A stretch of DNA of 64,000 nt, taken from NCBI GenBank assembly GCA_039707655.1, contig CM077665.1, positions 83,267,954 through 83,331,953 on the forward strand, written 5' to 3'. Below the pieces are notes generated by a model. That model saw nothing but the letters and a program-made list of their open reading frames with translations, had not been told where the DNA came from and did no database searches. Every line of letters begins with the position of its first letter. Positions within the stretch are counted from its first letter, which is position 1. Made by a program: the position numbers and the translations under genes. Shown here piece by piece: positions 1 to 12,708 of this stretch. Source of the DNA: Elymus sibiricus (Eukaryota; Streptophyta; Magnoliopsida; Poales; Poaceae).

Positions 1-130
1 CAAATATAATGTGTATTAGTTTTTTGGAAAATCAAATTTCTTTAAGTTTGACCAAGTTCACAACAAAAATATCGACATCCACAATATTAAACAAAATAAT
101 GGCGCAGCAAAGCGCGCTCCACCATTCTAG
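1..130 (+). mobile_element. Helitron-like 3' terminus, copy 1
   Basis: Positions 102-115 form a short GCGC-loop-GCGC hairpin. It is followed 11 bases later by CTAG at 127-130 and then T, which is the layout of a Helitron 3' end (hairpin, then CTRR, inserted before T). The sequence before it (1-100) resembles the middle of a Stowaway-type MITE like the one at 731-977, cut by the window edge. The Helitron 5' end is not visible, so its extent is unknown. Confidence 0.45.
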
Positions 131-475
131 TTATACATTATGCTTACTAATTTTCAAGGTCTCATAATTAATTGAGGTATTTAATTTAGATTGAGCCATC
201 CGGTTTTGAACGGGTCAACAAGTTTTCAAAGCTCCCTCATTCATTTTTCTTTATACTATACACTATGCCTACTATTTTGAAGGCCTCATAATTAATTAAG
301 GTCTTCAATTGAGAATTCGGTCATCCAATTTTGATCGGGTCAATAAATTTTCAAGGAGCTCTCATAGTTAATTTTATTTAGTTCCCTATCTTCCCTAATT
401 TTAATGTTTTTTTATTCAATTGAGGTATTCAATTTTGAATTTGGTTTACGATTTTGACCAGGTCGGGGATTTTTC
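131..475. repeat. Diverged tandem repeat, unit about 125 bp
   Basis: Two and a half diverged copies of one unit follow each other. Each contains a TCATAATTAATT core, then a TTTTGA..GGGTCAA segment, then a TTTTCAA segment. The copies begin near 131, 254 and 415. No coding capacity is evident. Confidence 0.5.
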
Positions 476-730
476 TATCAATCAACAGCAGCCAGCCTAT
501 AAAAACATATCAATTCCGTGCACCCTCCCACCACCTAAACAAAAGAATCTCCACCTTGTGATACTACAGCATCAATATAGTACATGTAGCCACCAACACA
601 GAAATCCCCCCACATGAATATATGTTGGTTAGTGGATAACATAGAACCACACCATTAAAGGCTCATTAAATCACCACATTATAAAAAAAATACACTTCAT
701 CATCCCTCACCCGCCAAACTAAATATCCCA

Positions 731-977
731 TCAGAATCAAAATATAAGGTGTCTTAGTTTTGGAAAGTCAGATTTCTTTATGTTTGACCAAGTTCGGAGC
801 AAAAAATATGGACATCCAAAATATTAAACAAAAAATATGAAAATCCATTTCATGATGAATCTAAACATACCGATTTGATATTATGGATTTTGATATATTT
901 CTCTACAAATTTGATTACACATAAAAGGTTTGACTTAAAAAAAGTAATACACCTTATATTTTGAAACAGAGTGAGTA
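731..977. mobile_element. Stowaway-type (Tc1/Mariner) MITE
   Basis: The left end carries AAAATATAAGGTGTCTTAG and the right end carries its approximate inverse, ACACCTTATATTTTGAAACAGAGTGAGTA. These are the familiar ends of cereal Stowaway elements. The length of about 247 bp and the AT-rich non-coding interior fit. The left terminal bases are degraded, so a TA duplication cannot be confirmed. Confidence 0.7.
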
Positions 978-1003
978 ATTTTCTTTAAGAAATCCAACTA
1001 CAT

Positions 1004-1037
1004 CAACGGCGCAACAAAGCGCGTCCAACCCTTCTAG
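1004..1037 (+). mobile_element. Helitron-like 3' terminus, copy 2
   Basis: A GCGC-AACAAA-GCGC hairpin at 1009-1022 is followed after 11 bases by CTAG at 1034-1037 and T. It closely matches the terminus at 102-130, so both belong to one non-autonomous Helitron family. No 5' TC end was located. Confidence 0.5.
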
Positions 1038-3859
1038 TACAAGAATTAAACTATAACCAACTAGCTAATTCATTAGCCACGGCATTAGCTCCACGAGGAG
1101 TATGCTCAAAATCACGTGTGGCAACTCACAAACAAGTCACACACTTGTCAGTATATATTATTGATAGTGTTCAAGTACTACATTCATAACTTCATGAATA
1201 CATAGGAAATATCCTCGGACCTAATTGCCCCTATTCATATTTCATTCCTACACTCAATATGTGAACACATAATTCACCAAAAACCTATAAAGTACGGTCT
1301 GAAGCTTGAGGTAGATACCATCTTTTAATTTTGGAGGTAGGATCACAAATGATATCCGCAAAACTTATAACGACTAAATTCTTGAAATAAATCTTAATAA
1401 ACAATTAGTCATTTCAAGTTTTCAACTGGTTTGTCAATAGTCATCACAATCCAATAAGGTATCTAATAGATGCACTGTTAGTGACACTTTCGGGTCTTCT
1501 TAGGTTCTTCCATTTACACCTTGGCATCCTAATGACAATTTGTCAATGAGAGACCGGAAATCGATAATGCGTAAGTGGTGAATCCTAAATACCCTCCTAA
1601 GAAGCAAGTGATCTTTGCCAAGAAAGCGGCGAGGATGCCAGATAGATCAATCCTGCTACAACGAGTAGGAAATACCCGTGTATTGACAAGATGGTGACCA
1701 AGCGACACACCTCCTCTAGGCCCAGTAAATGGTGAAGTAGCATGCAATTAAGTTTGGCACACTACCATTACGAAATTTCAATAGTACAATTAAGCAAACC
1801 ACAATTATATTGCAAATTCACATGCTATCCATCAACTAGGGTTCTATATGTCCGCCACAAACATAAGCATGACCATAAGTATATGTGATACAATCTGAAT
1901 GTATAGATTCCAAAGCTAATAAACTCATGGAAACATGCCCAAGAATTACCCACATGGTCTCTCTCATGTGTACACTTCACAAAGTACTTTTTTCGTCTGG
2001 TTATATTGCCCCACCCTCCACCATTTGAAATTTGAGCCTAAATTTGGTTGTCACTTCCAATAACAACAATATCATAAGTCTCTTCGCGATGCCACACATC
2101 TTCATACATAAAATGACGTTGTTTTGGCTTGTTCTGCTCCACAAGGTGAATTAACTTCACCACTAACATACAATGATTCAACTTCAGAGTCGAAATTGCC
2201 TGACAAAAGTGTCTGCATACAATTTGGGCATGGTTGGATTTGCTAAGGACCTATCCAGACAAACCTTCACATTAGATTCCCACTCCGGCATATTATCCAC
2301 GGGGTGTGCCCTGAAAACAATGGTCTTTGAATTCACAGTGATCCACCACCTCATGAAAGCCTTCTAGCTGCCATTCATCACGATCATGCACTCCAACAGA
2401 CACGAGTTGTCCAAAATTTAATTAGAACCCTGGCCACGAATCAATGCCACATCACTCGGAGATTGGAGCCATCTTCTTAGAGAAAAGTCCTTGCTACTAA
2501 CCCGCTTACTACGTCGTGCCTTTGCATACGACTAGTGAACTGCCAAATTTAATTGTCACTCACAATGTTCTCTAATTTTATGTCCATGTATTGATCTAAG
2601 AATGCAGATAAAGAAACACTCACCACCCTAAATAACCCACTAGATGTTATTCATGTTGGGCTTAACTGCTCACCGAAACAACATCATAGACTAATCCCCA
2701 CCATTAGATCTCTGCTATTAAACCGCCCCCATCATTTTTTTTCTATCCCACCAATCTATTTTATCAGTTTTAGTCAACCAGTCTATTTAAAACCGATTTT
2801 TCTACCAAATCAGATCAAACATCGGTATATTTGGCAACGTATTTATGGGAAAGAATCAATCATGATAAATCACCAAATAACAAATCTACAACATAAATCA
2901 GGAGTATTTGGTAACACAAGATAACATTTACATCAATGAATCTCTACAGACGTAGTGTTCCTTTTCATGCGCACTCTGCTTAGTTTCGTCCGTCGGTCCG
3001 CCTGCCTCGCCCATTTTTTATGCTTATACTACTTAAAAAATAAGAGTGTTCATTTTTCTGCCGGCAGAATGTTTCGTCAACTGGTTCCCCAGCCCCACCA
3101 TGTTACACACTGTTTTTTATTCAGACCTTTTTTTGGCAACACAATAAATTGATGGTAAGTATTGAATCTCTTCTTTGAAAATTAATATTTCATAGCACAA
3201 TAAATTCATGAGAAACAATCAATTATAGTCGATAATTATTTGGTAACACAATAAATTGCCCATGACTACATTTACGTAATCCCGCCCCACATTTCTCCCA
3301 TTCTATCCAAACGGCACCAGCAAACATGGCGAGCAAAAGAAAGTTGGATCACCGCCATCATGCCCTTCGACCACCGTTGACAGTTCACGCTCAGGTGTCG
3401 CCCATATGAGCCGTATTGCCACCTTTTCGTGCTACAACCCGCAAACATGTCTACACCCAAAATGTGATGCCCCATCAACGCTGATGGGGCATCGGATCTC
3501 TCCTCCAAGTTACTACCATTGGGATCTGTCTCATTGACGTCATTGCGCCAACTCATGAAGTGACCGCCATGTCAGTGACCATTGCGTCTGATCACTGGTG
3601 CAGCGACGTCCGATACATATGGTTTTTACCCCCTTTCCGCGACGGAGTGTTAAACCATCTATTTGCCTATGTGTGCGATAGGGGGGTCCATCCCAAATGA
3701 AATAGAAATCGTCTACGATGGTGACTGATGATGCAGACGCTCTGTCAAATATAATCGTGTGCTACCCATGACTTTCCCGCGGTTCGTATCCTTTCTCTGC
3801 TGGGTTGGGCTGGGTGTGCTTCATTGAGCGTTTGATGTGGCTATGCTGCGGCAGTGGCC
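1038..3859. other. Unrecognised AT-rich intergenic sequence
   Basis: I see no supportable gene here. Open frames are short, lack family motifs and have no plausible exon structure. Between about 2830 and 3260 the phrase TTTGGTAACACAA and relatives recurs three times near tracts resembling ACAATAAATT, which suggests old repeat debris. A perfect hairpin at 3466-3493 is listed separately. Confidence 0.4.
3466..3493. repeat. Perfect 12-bp inverted repeat with 4-base loop
   Basis: GATGCCCCATCA at 3466-3477 is followed by ACGC and then the exact reverse complement at 3482-3493. Nothing around it is recognisable as a gene or transposon end. Confidence 0.7.
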
Positions 3860-4076
3860 CACTAGTAGAAAACAGGGCATCAGTCCCAGTTTCAGAGGGC
3901 CTTTAGTCCTGGTTCTGCAACCGGGAAAACACGATCGAGACTAATGCCGATCACTTTTAGTCCCGGTTGGCTTACGAACTGGGACCAAAGGTGCTCCATG
4001 TAGCCGCAATGCGGCGCCGAGGCAGGAGGACCTTTAGTCCCGGTTCGTAACACGAACCGGGACAATAAGGCGCTGG
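3860..4076. repeat. CACTA A left terminus and subterminal repeats
   Basis: The 19-bp terminal inverted repeat is followed by several inverted copies of TAGTCCCGGTT and AACCGGGAC spaced 20-60 bases apart. In En/Spm-type elements such arrays bind the element's DNA-binding protein. This is the end downstream of the B3-like gene. Confidence 0.85.
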
Positions 4077-4479
4077 GTTTTTTTTTTTAAAAGGGCCGTG
4101 TTTCATTTTTTTTTCATTTTCTTTTATATTTATATTGTATTTTCACGCGGTTAAACATATTAATATACAACATCATCTGTGCAAATTATGGAAAAAACAA
4201 CCAACATCAGTACAAATTAGATGGATGCAATAGACCAAGTTGAATTAGAGGAAATCCATCTAATTTGTACTCGTATATGTCATATAACAACTCATCATCA
4301 TCATCTTAATCAACTCTTCATCATTCAACATCCAACAACTCATCATCATCTTAATTAACGATCCTCATTATTGTAGTTATCAAAAGGTTGAAACACTAAC
4401 TACTGCTAGGTAAAAAAGCAAAATAAAGGCGAATTCCTCCATCTCCCGATTGAAGAACATCGATCAACCTATCTCCAAC

Positions 4480-5635
4480 TTATGGAATGCGCAAGTATTC
4501 CTCTCCAAGTGGTAGCGTAAATGCTTGTATTGCATTTCTCCATCCTGTGATTTTCAGGGTTTCTTCACTTTTAGATATCCTGTAGCTACCACTGTAATTA
4601 ATCGGGAGTGGCCATAAGCTAACCATTTGCAAATCACCATTTGTGAACATCCATCTGGGCACGGTCTCTAGGGGGAGTACCTATTGATAAACATTAGTAA
4701 TAATAACATAGTTAGCAAACTAGTTTTGCTTAAGAACAATGTATATATGAAAAAGATGGACTAGTGATGCAATGTAAAAAAATTCTTACAAAGTTGTTTG
4801 AAGTGATGTTATGATGGTTCAACTTGTGCACTAGTGGCACATATCCATTATAAATGTTGCCAGTCCGGTAATGTTAAGCATGATCCTCAACATCATGAAT
4901 AAATGAGATGAGATGATTTATCTCCGAACAAGTAAGTTTGGAGTCATGACTGTAGTACGTTCGATCTATTATCTGTCGGGTAGTTCTTGTAGCACGGAAA
5001 TAAGCTGATAATTAAAAATAAAGAAATTTAGTCGGGATGAGTACCAAATACTTTTCAATAATCAATATAAAGTACCTAACAAATCTGTTGACAAACGCAC
5101 CTGGAGGTAGCACCGGAATCAAGTCATCCTCCGCATGCACCCAAATATCTATATTATTATCACGAACATCGTCATTACCAAGATTGAAGGTAATGTTCAT
5201 GTCCTCGTCCAACCCATACGCGTTGCAAAATGCTCTCCAATTAGAACAACCAAAATATGTGTGATCTTCGTTATTTTTCACCTTAACAACAAAATTGTAA
5301 TGCTCCGTTCTTAGGTGAGCTATCTTAGGCTCTCTAATATCCTTCTCTTTGAAATGGAACTTGTCCAAGACAACGAATCTTGCATGACAGGGAACGCACT
5401 AGTCGAATTGTACAAAAGAAAATTAAAGGTTAATTAAAGCAAAAAAGCACACGTCATACTTCATTAACAAAAAATACATGTCGTCTGTACATACCGTAAT
5501 AATACTAAATTCTTCTGTTAGCTTGACGGTGAACGACCTATCATTGTCCAGGTGAGGATAAATGTCGCATAGACCCCTGTCGTCCCAGCACAAAGGGCAC
5601 TGAGGGATCCTATCGTCGTCAGACGACGTCGACAT
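4480..5635 (-). pseudogene. CACTA A gene 3: B3-like DNA-binding protein, one premature stop
   Basis: I read four exons: 5635-5495, 5398-5101, 5004-4790 and 4665-4480. Donor GT and acceptor AG sites fall at phase-consistent positions, giving about 279 codons. The first exon has a CxxC...C cluster (CPLCWDDRGLC). The second has the VPCHARFVV start and the CSNWRAFC and DMNITFNL segments seen in the intact homologue of CACTA B. In exon 3 an in-frame TAA at 4876-4874 interrupts the frame, while splice sites and the remaining frame are preserved. Similarity to the B copy is only about half of residues in exon 2 and much weaker in the last exon. The B3-like call rests on pattern (PCHAR.F.L opening, NW..FC, GD-type ends), so DNA binding is inferred. 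Confidence 0.6.
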
Positions 5636-5855
5636 TTCCTGTGTTCATGATTCTAAGATTAAAAATCGACGGCAAAATTTTGAAGCAAGATCATCATATA
5701 ATATCACTAATACATATGATATCACCGGCGATCGTCGGGGACTCTTCATATAATATTATCATATAATATCACTAATACATCTTGAATAATCCAGTTAATG
5801 AAGCATCGAATATTATCGCTAATACAACTCGAATATTATCATATAATATCATTAA

Positions 5856-6257
5856 TTAATACAGATCGATTTGACGTCTCACGGCGCAGGCGGTGGACAC
5901 CCAAAGAGAAGGAACCATCGCCGGATCATAGCTCGGGTGAGATCCCTGAATAACCTGCCAGTTATTGGAGAACCTTGCGTCCAATGCGGCCATGTAGCGA
6001 CGGACGTGCTCATCCTCCTCCCTGACACGACGACGTACCACCTCCGCGGGGGCCGGCTCCCTCTGCACCGATAGTGGCCCACGCGACCGCCACCAAAGAA
6101 GCTCCGGGTCGACGACGAGACCCGGATTTCTCACCAAGATGCACACCCCGGAAGGTAGCACCTCCCAGTGCCAGCCCGGCGGAGCCCAGTCCCGGACATG
6201 GCGCCTCTCAAACTGGTTGTCGGCGCCAAGTCGATGACGAGGATGCGGGATTGGCAT
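5856..6257 (-). CDS. CACTA A gene 2: small ORF (133 aa), function unknown
   Basis: An open frame starts at the ATG aligned with the start of the CACTA B homologue (32904) and ends with the same DLY terminus. The conserved core contains VRDWAPPGWHWEVLPS, RNPGLVVDPELLWW, RRYMAALDARFSN and QGSHPSYDP. Roughly four fifths of residues match B by eye, most differences being near the C-terminus. The protein is arginine- and tryptophan-rich with no catalytic motif I recognise. It lies between the internal promoter (7222) and the B3-like gene on the same strand, so it may be the first ORF of a shared transcript or a separate gene. Confidence 0.55.
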   Translation of the reverse strand: MPIPHPRHRLGADNQFERRHVRDWAPPGWHWEVLPSGVCILVRNPGLVVDPELLWWRSRGPLSVQREPAPAEVVRRRVREEDEHVRRYMAALDARFSNNWQVIQGSHPSYDPAMVPSLWVSTACAVRRQIDLY

Positions 6258-7221
6258 CGTCGACGAGAACAAATTGTGGCTATATAGCAAATATCATTTT
6301 ATTTAACAACAATACCATATTTAATATGCATTCCTATCCCTACATAGGATTGATTCCTATCCTCCACATTTCAAAGGAAAACAAAAAAGAGCCTAGACAA
6401 TGCATGACAACATTTTTGCTTCTAATTCTCAACATACAGCTTGAGTTTATAGTTGCAGTGTTCTTCTAACTAATGACGCTATAAATTGTACCTACCTAAT
6501 ACGTTTCACTGATTTTAGATGAACTGGCATGTCAATTTTATGAGTGGCGGATCCAGGATTTAAAAATTGGCTGTTCAATTTTTTTTCGCGAAGTAATATC
6601 TAAAAAGTACATGTATGTAGTAAGAATCTTTTCTCCAATAATAATGACAATACCCTATAGAAAATAACAAAAAATGAAGATTATTTTCTACACAATCAGA
6701 AAACATGTCATGGCTGAAACAAGATATTTGTGTTGTTGGACGAGAGGTTTGAGACCAATTTATATGAATGGACATGATGTTTATTGCACAAACTGCACCA
6801 CTTCATTTACATGTACCTAATCTAGATCATATATAAAAATTTCCTGGCAAAACTTTTGGGTGTACAGATGTACACCCTTGACCCCATGTGGATCCGCCAC
6901 TAAATTCTATCCCACACTACTTCGGCCCGCGACGAGGACAGGCGATGACGGTGACCACGGGGGGGGGGTGCGGGGGGATAGGAGGAGGGGAACGGCGGTG
7001 TGCCGGCGGCTCACCTAGGAGGAGGACGGGAGCGGGCTCGGGGCGGCGACGGCGTCGGGGGGCGGCGACGGGGGCGGCCACGGGGGCGGCCACGGGGGCG
7101 GCGCGACGAGGAGCGGGCTCGGGGAGGCGACGGCGCGGTCCGGCAGCCTGGCGGCGTCGAGGTTTTCTTCGGCGCCGTCGGGGAAGATGGAGATCGAAAG
7201 CTGCAGATGGATTTTGGTCCA

Positions 7222-7421
7222 CTTATATACCCCAGCCTTTAGTCCCGGTTGGAGCCACCAACCGGGACTAAAGGGCTGGGCTTCCCGCCCTTTGGGCTGC
7301 TGAAATTCACCTTTAGTCCCGGTTGGTGGCTCCAACCGGGACTAAAGGGGGACCTTTAGTCCCGGTTAGAGCCATCAACCGGGACTAAAGGGTTGGTCCT
7401 GGCTGTGGTGGGAGTTTAGTC
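7222..7421 (-). promoter_or_regulatory. Internal promoter of CACTA A genes 2/3 with subterminal-type repeats
   Basis: A TATA box (TATATAAG on the minus strand) lies at 7222-7229. Immediately upstream, 7237-7420 holds inverted pairs of CTTTAGTCCCGGTTGG and CCAACCGGGACTAAAG, the motif otherwise found at the element ends. Downstream, a very GC-rich leader (about 6900-7215) includes a 12-bp minisatellite (CACGGGGGCGGC type, 7060-7105). CACTA B has the same arrangement at 31617-31858. Confidence 0.65.
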
Positions 7422-7530
7422 CCACCTCGCTAGTTGAGGAGCACGACGACCAGCTTATAAGCCCCGCTGTGAGAGAGGCAGCACGAGCCTCTCTCAAACC
7501 GAACATGTGCCTACTATCTCGCTATTACTA

Positions 7531-7657
7531 AAGTGAAAATAGATGCGCTTTAAAGAGAAAATTCAACCTAAATTCAAAATGCTAGTAAATTCAAAGTTAA
7601 CTAGCACTTTGAATTTAGGTTGAATTTTCTCTATAAGCGCATCTATTTTCATTTTTG
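7531..7657. repeat. Long hairpin between the two CACTA A transcription units
   Basis: The left arm (7531-7585) and right arm (7601-7657) are near-perfect inverse complements of about 55 bases around a 15-base loop. The hairpin lies downstream of the transposase and upstream of the gene 2/3 promoter. CACTA B has the same hairpin at 31402-31515 with one compensatory pair change. Confidence 0.8.
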
Positions 7658-7804
7658 CTATTTTTTATGTTATTTTTTTGCATATTAAAAGTTCTTAACA
7701 AAAAATACTTTATGAATATTCTTTTTGCTATTAAAGTTTTTAACACAAATAACTTTGATAATTTTAGTTGCATAAATTTTATATAATATTAAGTTAAATA
7801 ACTT

Positions 7805-8640
7805 TGATCGGACGAAAACACGTCTATTACAAAGGGATTTCAATTTTTTAAACATATTTTAACTCAAGACTTTTTCTGCATTCAATATACACCATTCAAA
7901 GCCACATCATCACTTTTCAACCCTTTTCTGACTTCATTTGCTATTTTCCATGCATTTCATGATTTATTTTGAGCTAAAATGACCCTGAATTGAAAAGCAG
8001 TGCAAATGAACTCTGAAATGGTTGAAAGTTGGCATGGTATTATAATTTCACCCACATAGCATGTGCTAAAAAGTTGAGAGGGTTACAGGAAAAACTGGAT
8101 GCACTTCGTGTACAAACTGGACAATCTCTTTCGAAGTATCAGGGTTTGGGACGAAAACTCGTGTATTACAAAGGAATTTCAATTTTTTAAACATATTTTA
8201 ACTCAAGACTTTTTCTGCATTCAATATGCACCATTCAAAGCCACATCATCACTTTTCAACCCGTTTCTGACTTCATTTGCTATTTTTTATGCATTTCATG
8301 ATTTATTTTGAGCTAAAATGACCCTGAATTGAAAAGCACTGCAAATGAACTCTGAAATGGTTGAAAGTTGGCATGGTATCATAATTTCACCCACATAGCA
8401 TGTGCTAAAAAGTTGAGAGGGTTACAGGAAAAACTGGATGCACTTCGTGTACAAACTGGATAATCTCTTTCGAAGAATGAGGGTTTCGGACGAAAACTCG
8501 TCTATTACAAAGGGATTTCAATTTTTTAAACATATTTTAACTCAAGACTTTTTCTGCATTCCATATGCACCATTCAAAGCCACATCATCACTTTTCAACC
8601 CTTTTCTGACTTCATTTGCTATTTTTCATGCATTTCATGA
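7805..8640. repeat. Tandem repeat of about 338 bp, nearly three units, in CACTA A
   Basis: The phrase GACGAAAACTCGTCTATTAC recurs near 7810, 8148 and 8487, with full unit similarity between. The open frames starting MHFVYKLDNLF at 8099 and 8438 merely repeat with it. The array lies 3' of the transposase. CACTA B has it at 30541-31260, and a diverged relative occurs in CACTA C. Confidence 0.85.
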
Positions 8641-8675
8641 AAGCCATCATCAGAATAGTTGTGGAGAGAAAGTCT

Positions 8676-11600
8676 TCACTTTTTCTTCGCGTGTGTCCGT
8701 TGCTTATTGCGCCGTAACCATGGATAATCTTCATCGTTTAACAAAATGCTTGGGTCAGCCTTCACTTTGAAGGGAGGAATTTCATGAAACTTTTCATAAT
8801 TTTCAGACATGTCTGTCTCGCCCTCCACCCCCACGATGTTTCTTTTCCCTGAAAGAACTATGTTTCGCTTTGGCTCATCGTTTGATGTATCCGCTTCCTT
8901 ATCTTTTTTTTTCTCGGTTTGGTAGACATGTCCTTCACATAGAAAACCTGCGCCACATTATTGGCTAGGACGAATGGTTCCTCTGTGTACCCAAGATTGT
9001 TGAGATCCACTTTTGTCATTCCGTACTGCGGATCTAACTGTACGCCGCCTCCTGACAGATTGACCCATTTGCACCGAAACAAAGGGACCTTAAATTCATG
9101 TCCATAGTCAAGTTCCCATATCTCCTCTATGTAACCATAATATGTGTCCTTTGCCCTATTAGTGATTGCTGCATCAAAGCGGACACCACTATTTTGGTTG
9201 GTGCTCTTTTTATCTTGGGCGATCGTGTAAAATGTATTACCATTTATCTCGTACCCTTGGTAAGTCAATACAGTCGAAGATGGTGTCCTGGCCAGCAAGT
9301 ACAGGTCATCTGCAACAGTGTTGTTACGCATGAGATGCCTTTGCAACCAACAGCCGAAAGTCCCGATGTGTTCACGTGTAATCCAGTCGTCAGACTGCTC
9401 CGGGTGTGTCCAGCGTAGAATATTCTTGTGTTCATTCATATACGGGGCCACCAAGGTAGAATTCTGTAGAACTGTGTAGTGTGCTTGTGCCCAAGAGTGC
9501 CCGTCTCTACATATTATTGATTTCTCTCCTAGCGTGCCTTTTCCACTCAGTCTCCTCTCATACCGCGATTGAGGGACACCAATCGGCTGAAGGTCAGGAA
9601 TAAAGTCAACACAAAACCCAATGACCTCCTCTGTTTGATGGCCCGTGGAGATGCTTCCTTCTGGCCTAGCACGATTACGAACATATTTCTTCAAGACTCC
9701 CATGAACCTCTCAAAGGGGAACATATTGTGTAGAAATACAGGACCCAGAATGGCAATCTCGTCGACTAGATGAACTAGGACGTGAGTCTTGATATTGAAG
9801 AAGGATGGTGGGAACACCAACTCGAAGCTGACAAGACATTGCACCAAATCATTCCGTAACATTGGTAGGATTTTTGGATCGATTACCTTCTGAGAGATTG
9901 CATTGAGGAATGCACATAGCTTCACAATGGCTAATCGAACGTTTTCCGGTAGAAGCCCCCTCAATGCAACCGGAAGCAGTTGCGTCATAATCACATGGCA
10001 GTCATGAGACTTTAGGTTCTGGAATTTTTTCTCTGCCATGTTTATTATTCCCTTTATATTCGACGAGAGCCAGATGGGACCTTCATACGGAGCAGGCATT
10101 CAAAGAAGATTTCCTTCTCCGCTTTGGTTAGAGCGTAGCTGGCAGGACCTTGATACTGCTTTGGATGCATGCCGTCTTTTTCGTTCACACGTTGTTGGTC
10201 CTCCCGTGCCTTCGGTGTATATTTTGTCTTCCCATACATGCCCAAGAAGCCTATCACGTTCACGCAAACATTCTTCGTCACGTGCATCACGTCGATTGCA
10301 GAGCGGACCTCTAGGTCTTTCCAATAGGGTAGGTCCCAAAATATAGATTTCTTCTTCCACATGGGTGCGCATCCCTCAGCTTCATTCGGAACAGATTGTC
10401 CGCCAGGACCCTTTCCAAAGATTACATGTAAATCCTTGACCATATCAAGTATGTCATCACCAGTACGGAGGATGGGCCTCTTCTGATGATCTGCCTCACC
10501 TTTGAAATGCTTGCCCTTCTTTCTTAAGGCATGCCTGGTCGGATGAAATCGACGATGTCCCAGGTACACATTCTTCTTGCATTTGTCCAAATATATACTT
10601 TGGGTATCATCTAAACAGTGCGTGCATGCGTTGTATCCCTTGTTTGTCTGTCCTGAAAGGTTACTAAGAGCAGGCCAATCATTGATGGTTACAAACAGCA
10701 ACGCTCGTAGGTCAAATTCCTCTTGTTTATTCTCATCCCACACACATACACCTTTTCCATTCCACAGCTGTAAAAGCTCTTCGACTAATGGCCTTAATTA
10801 GGTACACATCAATGTCGTTGCCGGGTTGCTTAGGGCCTTGGATAAGCACTAGCATCATAATGAACTTCCGCTTCATGCACAACCAAGGAGGAAGGTTATA
10901 AATACATAGAGTCACGGGCCATGTGCTATGATTGCTGCACTGCTCCCCAAAAGGATTAATGCCATCTGCACTTAAACCAAACCATACATTCCTTGCATCA
11001 CCTGCAAAGTCCTCCCACTTCCTCTCGATTTTTCTCCACTGCGACCCGTCAGCGGGTGCTCTCAACTTCCCGTCTTTCTTACGGTCTTCTTTGTGCCATC
11101 GCAACAACTTGGCATGCTCTTTGTTTCTGAACAGACGTTTCAACCATGGTATTATAGGAGCATACCACATCACCTTGGCAGGAACCCTCTTCCTAGGGCG
11201 CTCGCCCTCAACATCACTAGGGTCATCTCGTCTGATCTTACACCGCAATGCATTGCATACCGGGCATGCGTTCAATTCCTCGTACTCACCGCGGTAGAGG
11301 ACGCAGTCATTAGGGCATGCATGTATCTTATGCACCTCTAATCCTGGAGGGCAGAGAACCTTCTTTGCTCTATACGTAGTGTCAGGCAATTAGTTATCCT
11401 TTGGAAGCTTATTCTTCATTATTTTCAGTAACTTTTCAAATCCATTGTCAGATAAACCATTCTCTGCCTTCCATTGCAGCAATTCCAGTGTGGTACCGAG
11501 CTTTGTGTTGCCATCTTCGCAGTTTGGATACAACCCTTTTTTGTGATCCTCTAACATGCGATCGAACTTCAACTTCTCTCTTTCACTTTCGCATTCTCTC

Positions 11601-11986
11601 TGTGCATCAACAATGACCCGGCAAAGATCATCATCGGGCACATCGTCTGGTGCCTCTTGATCTTCAGCCTCCCCTATTGCAGTATCACCGTATTCAGGGT
11701 ACATAGGACGATAACTGTCATCATCCTCTTCTTCTTCGTTGTCTTCCATCATAACCCCTCTTTCTCTGTGCTTGGTCCAAACATTATAGTGTGGCATGAA
11801 ACCCTTCTCAAGCAGGTGGAAGTGAAGGGTTTTAGAGTTGGAGTAATCCTTCGTATTCTCATAGACAGTACATGGACAATACATAAAACCATTCTGCTTG
11901 TTTGCCTCAGCCACTTCGAGAAATTTATGCTGGCCCTCAATGTACTCGGAGGTGCGTCGGTCACCGTACATCCATTGCCGGTTCAT
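8676..11986 (-). pseudogene. CACTA A TNP2-type transposase, broken
   Basis: The reading starts at MNRQWMYGDRR (11986) with the transposase-associated N-terminal domain (EANKQNGFMYCPC, LLEKGFMPHYNVWTKH). An acidic linker follows. Then comes the TNP2 transposase core (GPKQPGNDIDVYL, LSNLSGQTNKGYNACTHC, WKDLEVRSAIDVMHVTKNVCVN) and the C-terminal domains (MFPFERFMGVLKKYVRNRARPEGSI; SGVRFDAAITNR). Breaks: TAA at 11392-11390 where B has a glutamate codon; a four-base insertion near 10795 (also in B); a one-base deletion near 10066; and a poly-A length shift near 8910 (also in B) that ends the long frame at 8858 instead of about 8676. The gene is not functional as read. Confidence 0.85.
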
Positions 11987-12708
11987 CTGCGTGCATTATA
12001 TAATTAAATGTATCAAAAACCATTACAGAACATCATGAATAGAGAAGTGATCAAATTAATACAAGTTCATCATCACATTAAAACCAAAGTACAGTAGTGA
12101 TCAAATATTATTACTGAAAAAATAAATACATAAAGTTCATACATAGTTCTCATAGAACAACATACAAGTAAGAAAATTATAAAAGTATCTATCTAAATCA
12201 TACAAGTAAGAATTTTTTTTCTTTTAAAAATAAGATGAGAACAAGAGGCTCACCACGGTGGTGCCGGCGACGAGATCGGCGCGGGCGATCGACGGCGGTG
12301 AGGACGGGGACGGGGACGGCACCCTACACATGTGCAGACTCTAAGAAGTTAATTTCAGCTCTAATTGTGCGTCTAAATCAAAAGAACTCCCACATACACT
12401 CCTCCACTAAAACCCACAACCCACACTCTACTTCTAGAGAATTTGAAATGAGCTAAACTAGTAGTGAGATATAAAACGATGAAGTCGTTAACCTTTTAGA
12501 ACACTTGTGTAATTGGTGCACCACCAAACCTAAACAAATCTTAGGGAAAATGTAGCTTGGAGGTCGAGCTTGGAGAGGAGAAAACTTAAGTGTGGCTCCG
12601 GCATTTCATCGAACACCTCATGTGCATAGGAGGTGAGAACAGAGAGCAACACACCTCCCAAACGCCGGCCAGCCAAAAAACAGAGGAGTGAGCGGGCAGG
12701 GGCGAGCA

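Noticed and set aside
6888..7335. Overlapping arginine- and proline-rich frames on both strands
   Set aside because: They result from the GC-rich minisatellite leader of CACTA A. All frames are open because of composition, and none has a conserved motif.
8099..8770. MHFVYKLDNLF frames as small tandem genes
   Set aside because: They recur with the 338-bp non-coding repeat and differ in length in each unit. No promoter or conserved end is present.
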